Shown: in pieces, positions 58,645-64,000 of the stretch | Layout: the number at the start of each line of letters is the position of its first letter | Numbering within the stretch: position 1 is the first letter of the stretch | NCBI GenBank assembly: GCA_031394355.1 | Contig: JANNSU010000008.1 | Location: 194,335-258,334, forward strand | Length of the DNA: 64,000 bases | From: JAEUMY01 sp031394355 | GTDB lineage: Bacteria; Pseudomonadota; Gammaproteobacteria; Burkholderiales; Usitatibacteraceae | Direction: 5' to 3' | The notes under the pieces: model-generated | Seen by the model: the letters and a program-made list of their open reading frames with translations, nothing else | What the model was told of the DNA's origin: nothing | The model's database searches: none | Program-made: the position numbers and the translations under genes

Positions 58645-59799
58645 TCAACGTTTGGTCAACGCCTGCTTGATGCCTTGCACGATATCCAGAGCCCGGGTGA
58701 CGTCCGCATCGCAAACCGTCACATGGCCCATCTTGCGGCCGGCACGGGCTTCGCGCTTTCCGTACAGATGGAGATGAGCGCCCGGATGTTCAAGTAGCGC
58801 CGCCCAATCCGGTGACTGGCCAAGGTCTGGCCCACGCCAGACATCGCCAAGCAGATTCAACATGACGGCTGGCGTGTGCAGCGAGGGATCGCCCAGCGGC
58901 AGGCCGCAGAGCACGCGCACTTGTTGTTCGAACTGCGACGTGCGGCAGGCATCCATGGTGTAGTGGCCGCTGTTGTGCGGACGCGGTGCCATTTCATTGA
59001 TGAGGAGTGCAGGCTCACCGTCGGCGTTCTTCACGATGAAGAACTCGACAGCCATCACGCCGACGTAATCCAGTGCCGCGGCGAGACGATGGGCGATGTC
59101 CTGCGCGGACGCAGCAAGTGTGTCGTCCACCCGCGCGGGGGCGATGGTGATGTCGAGAATCCCGTTGACGTGTTGATTCTCCGCCAGCGGGAAGACGGCG
59201 ACCTCACCATCCGCAGAGCGCGCCAGCACCACCGATACTTCCTTTTCCAGTGGCAGAAACTCTTCCAGCACGCAGGGCACGTCACGCCACGCTGCGAATA
59301 TTCGCGATAGGTCCTCTGCCGTGTTGATGCGGGCCTGGCCCTTGCCGTCATAGCCGAAGCGGACAGTCTTGAGCACGGCCGGGAGCTTCACATCCTTCAG
59401 CGCGGCAGGAATGTCCTTGGCCGAGCGGATCACCGCAAACGGGCCGACCGGAAAGCCGTTGGATCTGAAGAAGCTCTTTTCGGCGCTGCGATCCTGCGCG
59501 ATGGCGACCGCGTTGCCACTGGGCCGCACGATGGTGTGCTTGGCCAGCTCCAACAGGGCTTCCGCCGGTGCGTTCTCGAACTCGGTGGTAACAGCCGCAC
59601 AGGTCTTGGCCAATTCCTGCAGGGACGCCGCGTGCGTGTAGGCAGTGTTCAGATGGCCGGTGGCAAATTCTGCGGCGGGCGAAAGCGGATCCGGGTCCAG
59701 CACGGTGACCTGATAGCCCAGCGTGCGCGCTGCGACGGTGAACATGCGGCCCAGTTGGCCACCGCCCAGCAGACCGAGTGTGGCGCCGGGGAGAATCAT
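58645..59799 (-). CDS. purK: 5-(carboxyamino)imidazole ribonucleotide synthase
   Basis: A 384-residue ATP-grasp enzyme (LGLLGGGQLGRMF near residue 8, VTTEFENAP, TVRFGYDGKGQ, EMAPRPHNSGH). It makes N5-CAIR from AIR, ATP and bicarbonate. ATG 59799 is the family start. A palindrome copy encodes DLSRIFAAW. The 223-bp gap to purE contains repeat elements, unlike the usual tight purE-purK junction. Confidence 0.95.
   Translation of the reverse strand: MILPGATLGLLGGGQLGRMFTVAARTLGYQVTVLDPDPLSPAAEFATGHLNTAYTHAASLQELAKTCAAVTTEFENAPAEALLELAKHTIVRPSGNAVAIAQDRSAEKSFFRSNGFPVGPFAVIRSAKDIPAALKDVKLPAVLKTVRFGYDGKGQARINTAEDLSRIFAAWRDVPCVLEEFLPLEKEVSVVLARSADGEVAVFPLAENQHVNGILDITIAPARVDDTLAASAQDIAHRLAAALDYVGVMAVEFFIVKNADGEPALLINEMAPRPHNSGHYTMDACRTSQFEQQVRVLCGLPLGDPSLHTPAVMLNLLGDVWRGPDLGQSPDWAALLEHPGAHLHLYGKREARAGRKMGHVTVCDADVTRALDIVQGIKQALTKR
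59294..59305. repeat. palindrome GCGAATATTCGC, copy 20
   Basis: Inside purK (RIF frame), flanked T/G. Confidence 0.98.
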
Positions 59800-59870
59800 G
59801 TCTGCTGAGTAAGGAGAGAGGAGTGAAGCGTGAGGTGGCATGCAGGCGCAATGCTGCCCCCAATCCCATT

Positions 59871-59882
59871 GCGAATATTCGC
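59871..59882. repeat. palindrome GCGAATATTCGC, copy 21
   Basis: Intergenic between purE and purK, flanked T/G, with a CAATCCCA left flank shared with copy 16. Confidence 0.98.
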
Positions 59883-59892
59883 GAAAGGCACT

Positions 59893-59984
59893 TCCCCCTT
59901 TGAAAAAGGGGGATTGAGGGGGATTTGAGGTGACTTCGCGAGTTGAGAAATCCCCCCCGACCCCCCTTTTTCAAAGGGGGGGGT
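59893..59984. repeat. C/T-rich inverted repeat between purE and purK
   Basis: Left arm (about 59893-59927) and right arm (about 59948-59984) are close reverse complements, each with its own CCCCCTTTGAAAAAGGGGG hairpin. This AAATCCCCC...TTTTTCAAAGGGGG pattern is common in proteobacterial spacers and looks like a mobile, non-coding element. Confidence 0.88.
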
Positions 59985-60022
59985 GGTCCCGATCATGCGC
60001 CAAGGCGACACGATCATCACCC

Positions 60023-60517
60023 CTAAAGAATCTCTGGCAACACCATCGCCGCCACTTGTTCCTTGAGGCTTTCGCGATAGGCCGCGAGTTTCTGCGCCAT
60101 GGCCGGGTCGTTGATGGCGAGCAGGCTCACCGCGAAGAGTCCGGCGTTGGCTGATCCCGCCTCGCCGATGGCGAAGGTCGCGACAGGGATTCCTTTCGGC
60201 ATCTGCACGATGGAAAGCAGCGAATCCTGGCCAGCGAGATGCTTGGATGGTACGGGCACGCCCAGCACCGGCACGGTGGTCTTTGCGGCCAGCATGCCGG
60301 GCAGGTGCGCGGCACCGCCCGCACCGGCGATGATGCAGGCGAGTCCACGTTCTCGCGCAGTCTCTGCGTAGTCGAACATCGCGTCCGGCGTGCGATGGGC
60401 GGACACCACCTTGTGCTCGAACGGCACGCCGAAATCCTTCAACACCTTGGCCGCGTGCTGCATCACGTCCCAGTCGGACTGCGAGCCCATCACGACGCCG
60501 ACGATTGGTTTGTCCAT
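60023..60517 (-). CDS. purE: N5-carboxyaminoimidazole ribonucleotide mutase
   Basis: A 164-residue class I PurE (VGVVMGSQSDWDVM, VSAHRTPDAMFDYA, AGAGGAAHLPGM). It converts N5-CAIR to CAIR after PurK. Usual octameric family length. Same strand and upstream of purK. Confidence 0.96.
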   Translation of the reverse strand: MDKPIVGVVMGSQSDWDVMQHAAKVLKDFGVPFEHKVVSAHRTPDAMFDYAETARERGLACIIAGAGGAAHLPGMLAAKTTVPVLGVPVPSKHLAGQDSLLSIVQMPKGIPVATFAIGEAGSANAGLFAVSLLAINDPAMAQKLAAYRESLKEQVAAMVLPEIL

Positions 60518-60547
60518 ATCCCTGTATCCCTTGTTCTCGTGCTCTTC

Positions 60548-61186
60548 TTATGCTGGCCGCTCGGTGAGCGCCAGTTTGATGCCCAGTGCCACGAACAATG
60601 CGCCGCAGCCGTGGTTCATCCACAGCGTGAAGCGATTGCCCGCCCGGACGCGCTGCTGTGCACGCGCCACCATCCATGCAAACCCGACGGTGACCATCGT
60701 GGCATTGGCGATGAAGATCAATCCCAACATCACAAATGCCAGCGGCTTGTTGGCAGCATCCGCGCTGATGAATTGCGGCAGCAACGCCAGAAAGAAGATG
60801 GCGACCTTGGGGTTCAGCACGTTGGTGAGAAAGCCCTGCCAGAAGATTTTGCGTAGCGTCGCCGCGTCGGGCAATGGTGCCTCGCCTTCCGCAGCTGGTT
60901 TCTCGCGCAGCAACATGATGCCGACGTAGAGCAGGTAGGCGGCACCCACCCACTTCACGACCATGAATGCCTCGGCTGAGGCCGTGAGCAGGGCAGAGAG
61001 TCCCACCGCTGCCGCGAAGGTATGGACGAGGCAGCCAGCATTGATGCCGAGAATGGCGGCGATTCCTCCGCGCACGCCTTGCTTCAACGTGCGACCGGCG
61101 ATGTAGAGCATGTCCGGCCCGGGCGTGATGTTGAGCAACAGGCCCGCGATGACGAACAGCCAGAGATCGTGAATGCCGAGGTTCAT
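60548..61186 (-). CDS. LysE/RhtB-family amino-acid exporter
   Basis: A 212-residue membrane exporter with six predicted helices and the family start LLLNITPGPDMLYIAGRTL. ATG 61186 follows the preceding gene's stop by 4 bp. Substrate (homoserine, threonine, lysine or other) not deducible. Confidence 0.87.
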   Translation of the reverse strand: MNLGIHDLWLFVIAGLLLNITPGPDMLYIAGRTLKQGVRGGIAAILGINAGCLVHTFAAAVGLSALLTASAEAFMVVKWVGAAYLLYVGIMLLREKPAAEGEAPLPDAATLRKIFWQGFLTNVLNPKVAIFFLALLPQFISADAANKPLAFVMLGLIFIANATMVTVGFAWMVARAQQRVRAGNRFTLWMNHGCGALFVALGIKLALTERPA

Positions 61187-61190
61187 GGCA

Positions 61191-62243
61191 TCACACGAGA
61201 TCGCGCGCCGCCTGCAGCTCGACCCGGTAGGCATCGAAGATGCCTTTCAGCGCATCCTGCATCGCGACCTGGGGCGCCCAGCCGAGGTCCTTCATCGTGT
61301 TCTCGATCTTGGGCACGCGGTTCTGCACGTCCTGATAACCCTTGCCGTAGTACTCGCCGGACGTGGTTTCGATGAGTTGCACCTTGGCGGCGTTCTGCGA
61401 ATATTCGCTGTATGTCTTGGCGAGCTCCAGCATCATCAAAGCCAGTTCGCGCACGGAGAAATTGTTGGCCGGGTTGCCCACGTTGTAAATCTGGCCGGAC
61501 GCGACTCCATCCTTGTTCTCGATCATCTTCATCAGCGCGGAAATGCCGTCGTCGATGTAGGTGAATGCGCGTTTCTGCGCGCCGCCGTCGACCAGTTTGA
61601 TCGGTTCACCGCGCACGATGTGTCCGAAGAACTGGGTGATGACCCGGCTCGAACCTTCCTTGGCGGTGTGGATGCTGTCCAGGCCCGCGCCGATCCAGTT
61701 GAAGGGACGGAACAGCGTGAAGTCGAGGCGGCCTTCCGAGCTCGGTGTGTTGCCATAGGCCCAGATGACGCGATCCATCAACTGCTTGGAGCAGGAGTAG
61801 ATCCAGCGCTGCTTGTCGATGGGACCCAGCACCAGGTTGGAAGCATAGGGATCGAACTCTTCATCCGCGCACATGCCATATACCTCGGACGTGGAGGGAA
61901 ACAGGATGCGCTTGCCGTACTTCACGCAAGCGCGAACCATGGGCAGGTTGGCCTCGAAATCCAGCTCGAACACACGCAGCGGCTGCTTTACATACGTTGC
62001 GGGTGTGGCAATGGCCACCAGCGGCAAGACCACATCGCACTTCTTGATGTGGTACTCGATCCACTCCTTGTTGATGGTGATGTCGCCTTCAAAGAAGTGG
62101 AAGCGCGAGTTGTCCAGGAACGGCTTCACGCGATCCGTGGACATGTCCATGCCGAACACTTCCCAGTCGGTCGTCTCCAGAATCCGCTTGGACAGGTGAT
62201 GGCCGATGAAACCGTTGACGCCGAGGATGAGAATCTTCTTCAA
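61191..62243 (-). CDS. bifunctional UDP-4-keto-pentose/UDP-xylose synthase (ArnA decarboxylase-like)
   Basis: A 350-residue SDR-fold enzyme that oxidatively decarboxylates UDP-glucuronate (ILGVNGFIGHHL near residue 6, PSTSEVYG with the Ser/Glu of ArnA, YSCSKQ with the catalytic Tyr/Lys). It equals the C-terminal half of E. coli ArnA as a stand-alone gene, as in Ralstonia-type clusters. The substrate comes from ugd (38652). A palindrome copy encodes TYSEYSQN. Part of the 4-amino-arabinose lipid A set. Confidence 0.9.
   Translation of the reverse strand: MKKILILGVNGFIGHHLSKRILETTDWEVFGMDMSTDRVKPFLDNSRFHFFEGDITINKEWIEYHIKKCDVVLPLVAIATPATYVKQPLRVFELDFEANLPMVRACVKYGKRILFPSTSEVYGMCADEEFDPYASNLVLGPIDKQRWIYSCSKQLMDRVIWAYGNTPSSEGRLDFTLFRPFNWIGAGLDSIHTAKEGSSRVITQFFGHIVRGEPIKLVDGGAQKRAFTYIDDGISALMKMIENKDGVASGQIYNVGNPANNFSVRELALMMLELAKTYSEYSQNAAKVQLIETTSGEYYGKGYQDVQNRVPKIENTMKDLGWAPQVAMQDALKGIFDAYRVELQAARDLV
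61397..61408. repeat. palindrome GCGAATATTCGC, copy 22
   Basis: Inside the UDP-4-keto-pentose synthase gene (EYS frame), flanked T/T. Confidence 0.98.
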
Positions 62244-62324
62244 GTGGATCGCCTGATGGATTGACAGAGGATTGGAGCGGAAAAACCCGGCATTCTACGC
62301 CCCGGCCGGGACCGGGGCCATCAC

Positions 62325-63251
62325 CTAACCGAGGGGATGGATTCCCACGCCAAGCGCTTCGGACAGTGCGGCCTCGTCGAGTACCTCGCCAGCGTACGCT
62401 GCTTTGAGGATGCGCAACATTTGCCCGTCGCCGCAGAGTGCGATACAGCGACTGGTCGAGACATTGATGAAACCGGGGTTGTGATGCTTGAAATGCGCAG
62501 GGGCCGGCAGTGTTTGATGGACGTTCAGCGGCTGACCCATGATGGTCGTCGTCGCACCGGGGTAGGGCGGCGCCACGGCGCGCACGAGATTGTGGATGTC
62601 CCGGGCACTCTGCGTCCAGTCGATGATGCCGTCCTCGGGCTTCCGGCCACCAAAGTAGCTGCCAGCCTTGAGGTCCTGCTCGGTCAGCTCAGCTGTACCG
62701 TCGATGAGCCCTTGCAGGCTGTGTGCCAACACTGCGGCGGCAGCATCCGTGACCTTGTGGAACACCTCGACAGCGGTTTCATCCTGGCCAATGCTGACGG
62801 CCTGCTGCGCGACGATGCGTCCGGCATCGGGCTTGGCAACCATTTCATGCAATGTCGCTCCGGTTTCGGTCTCACCCTTGATGATGGCCCAGTTGATCGG
62901 CACGCGGCCGCGGTACTTGGGGAGCAGCGAGCCGTGCATGTTGAATGCACCGCGCTTCGGGATGGCCAGCAGTTCGGGTCCCAGCATCTGGCGGTAGTAG
63001 AAGGAGAACAGGAAGTCAGGTGACAGCGCGGCGACCTGATCCATCACCTCGCGAATATTCGCATTGTCTGGCGTGATGACGGGAATCCCGTTCTGACTTG
63101 CCAGCGCAGCCACGCTGTCAAACCAGATGGTTTCAGTCGGGCTGTCGGTGTGCGTGACAACGAGCTTCACGTCGACACCTGCGTCCAGCAGCACCTGCAG
63201 ACAGCGCACGCCGACGTTGTGATACGCGAAGACAACGGCAGCGATCGACAT
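62325..63251 (-). CDS. formyltransferase (ArnA N-terminal-like)
   Basis: A 308-residue formyltransferase like the N-terminal half of ArnA: NMHGSLLPKYRG (Asn/His catalytic pair), IKGETETG and KPDAG (catalytic Asp), then a C-terminal FMT domain. It N-formylates UDP-4-amino-arabinose. The palindrome copy (NANIREVMD) lies in the N-terminal domain. ATG 63251 is chosen over TTG 63260; no Shine-Dalgarno is seen. Confidence 0.9.
   Translation of the reverse strand: MSIAAVVFAYHNVGVRCLQVLLDAGVDVKLVVTHTDSPTETIWFDSVAALASQNGIPVITPDNANIREVMDQVAALSPDFLFSFYYRQMLGPELLAIPKRGAFNMHGSLLPKYRGRVPINWAIIKGETETGATLHEMVAKPDAGRIVAQQAVSIGQDETAVEVFHKVTDAAAAVLAHSLQGLIDGTAELTEQDLKAGSYFGGRKPEDGIIDWTQSARDIHNLVRAVAPPYPGATTTIMGQPLNVHQTLPAPAHFKHHNPGFINVSTSRCIALCGDGQMLRILKAAYAGEVLDEAALSEALGVGIHPLG
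63051..63062. repeat. palindrome GCGAATATTCGC, copy 23
   Basis: Inside the formyltransferase gene (ANIR frame), flanked C/A. Confidence 0.98.
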
Positions 63252-63276
63252 GGTAGTCAAGGAGCAAAGCTCATTG

Positions 63277-63423
63277 AAACCGCAGATGAACGCGGATGAA
63301 CGCAGATAAAGATCCTGCAGTTCTTGAGGAAGTTGGCCGTCATGGAATCAAAGGGGCACTTGAAGCAATGCAGCTCGCCAATCGGGAGGCCTATCTGCGT
63401 TCATCTGCGTTGATCTGCGGTTC
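63277..63423. repeat. inverted repeat built of ATCTGCGTTC units
   Basis: Left arm (63277-63311) reads AACCGCAGATGAACGCGGAT..., right arm (63392-63423) is its near reverse complement, with about 80 bp between. This element type is widespread and often flanks small GxxExxY genes; here the core is only a remnant. The right arm contains the stop codon of the ArnC fragment. Confidence 0.85.
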
Positions 63424-63837
63424 CCTTGCAGTCTGTCCATCGTGTTGCAACACCGCCTGAATCATGTACCGAGGCCGCGAACGCACCTGCTCGTAAATGC
63501 GGCCCACATATTCGCCCAGCAACCCGATGCCAAATAGCGTGATGCCGATGAGGAAGAACGCGATGCCGAACAGCGTGAACACGCCTTCCGCCTCAGGGCC
63601 GATGACAAGGCGCCGCACAGCGAGATAGCCCACGAAAGCAATGGACAGCATCGAAATGGCAATGCCGATCAGCGAGAAAATCTGCAACGGTGCGGTGGAG
63701 AATCCCGTCATCAGATCGAAATTCAGCTGGATCAGTTTGTACAGCGAGTACTTCGACTCACCCGCGAAGCGCTCCTCATGTGCGACCTCGATTTCCACCG
63801 GGTTGTGCGCGAAGGAGTAGGCCAGTGCGGGGATGTG
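63391..63837 (-). pseudogene. ArnC-like glycosyltransferase, C-terminal fragment
   Basis: About 149 residues matching the C-terminal part of undecaprenyl-phosphate 4-deoxy-4-formamido-arabinose transferase: HEERFAGESKYSLYKLI, two membrane helices (IFSLIGIAISMLSIAFVGYL and GIAFFLIGITLFGIGLLGEY) and YVGRIYEQVRSRPRYM. The last ~9 residues (PQINADERR) are repeat-encoded. The catalytic GT-A domain, which should lie at higher coordinates, is replaced by unrelated sequence from about 63838. It is a partial gene through truncation or assembly mis-join. Confidence 0.75.
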
Positions 63838-64000
63838 GAAGGGGGCATCTACAACCCCGAGGTGTTCGTCGACTACACGCGGTGCATCATCGAGGGGATG
63901 GGCGGCAGCGGTCCCGGCGCGTATGCCGCGGCCCGCGATCTCTACGTGGCCTGGTCCGCCTGCCACCACTTCACGCTCTATGAGGAAGTGCCCGAGGTGC
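63838..64000 (+). CDS. partial plus-strand coding region, possibly HAD-like hydrolase
   Basis: A frame open to the window end with GC-rich third positions, translating as GGIYNPEVFVDYTRCIIEG...YVAWSACHHFTLYEEVPEV. The ACHHFTLYEEVPEV segment resembles the HAD-hydrolase region before the cap-domain/core junction. No start codon context is visible at the junction. The sequence is more GC-rich than its neighbours and runs opposite to the arn genes, so it may come from another genome. Confidence 0.4.

Noticed and set aside
1289..63062. The iterated palindrome as a transcription terminator or as an ArgR/NrdR-type operator
   Set aside because: Most copies lie inside coding DNA with no T-run, and the word does not fit the ArgR or NrdR consensus as I know them. 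Location in unrelated genes also argues against one regulon.
63312..63391. GxxExxY gene between the ATCTGCG arms
   Set aside because: Only about 80 bp remain between the arms and they do not encode the GxxExxY motifs.
1..64000. tRNA, rRNA, riboswitch or complete insertion sequence
   Set aside because: I looked in the spacers for cloverleaf ends, known leader motifs and transposase-like frames and found none that I can support.

Overview
The window looks like a chromosome segment of a betaproteobacterium, probably Burkholderiales or a close relative. The main evidence is the order gyrA-serC-pheA-hisC-tyrA-aroA-cmk-rpsA-ihfB-lapA-lapB-pyrF-ugd-rfaE1-rfaD-comEA, with ompA and ubiG/gph on the other side of gyrA and cysM beyond comEA. 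GC content is about 60% by eye. The gene content is ordinary housekeeping. The DNA between and inside the genes is unusually rich in short repeats.

Layout. 0.1-11 kb: a MoxR/VWA pair, then a signalling group (OmpR-type regulator, LysM-FecR protein, CHASE2 histidine kinase, metallo-beta-lactamase-fold hydrolase, CHASE2 adenylate cyclase). 11-16 kb: a cation efflux protein, small exported proteins and an RstA/RstB-like two-component system. 16.5-23.3 kb: a TonB-dependent receptor, then mtaD-ubiG-DUF1501-gph as an overlapping operon and ompA, all on the minus strand. 24.3-43.4 kb: the long plus-strand run of gyrA, aromatic amino-acid genes, rpsA/ihfB, LPS-assembly (lapAB) and LPS-precursor genes (ugd, rfaE1, rfaD), then comEA and a second Lys/Asp-rich exported protein. 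43.5-48.6 kb: a sulfonate-type ABC transporter with OsmC, a divergent CysB-like regulator and cysM. 48.6-58.6 kb: an exonuclease, small membrane and lipoproteins, a FemAB-like protein, nadE-glnB, YCII proteins, an ArsR/SRPBCC pair and mtfA. 58.6-63.8 kb: purK/purE, a RhtB exporter and a lipid A 4-amino-arabinose set with the two ArnA functions as separate genes, ending in a truncated arnC. The last ~160 bp read as an unrelated plus-strand gene, which suggests a mis-join or rearrangement.

Most notable observation. The 12-bp perfect palindrome GCGAATATTCGC occurs 23 times in 64 kb. A simple composition model at 60% GC expects about 0.003. Twelve copies extend to the 14-mer TGCGAATATTCGCA. Sixteen lie inside coding sequences and use all three frames, with Ala-Asn-Ile-Arg favoured (10 of 16). 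Seven lie between genes, five of them close to another repeat. One copy is the centre of a 30-bp perfect palindrome and another of a 32-bp near-perfect one. In several enzymes the copy seems to replace family residues rather than add length, so the DNA word itself appears to be what is maintained. This resembles the behaviour of HIP1 in cyanobacteria, but with a different word; I do not recognise this word as a described element.

Other repeats include REP-like hairpins (one read in frame through a signal-peptide region), a C/T-rich inverted repeat separating purE from purK, an inverted repeat that supplies the C-terminus of the ArnC fragment, short tandem arrays over or after stop codons, and a hexamer array encoding an Asn-Ala tail on the ABC ATPase.
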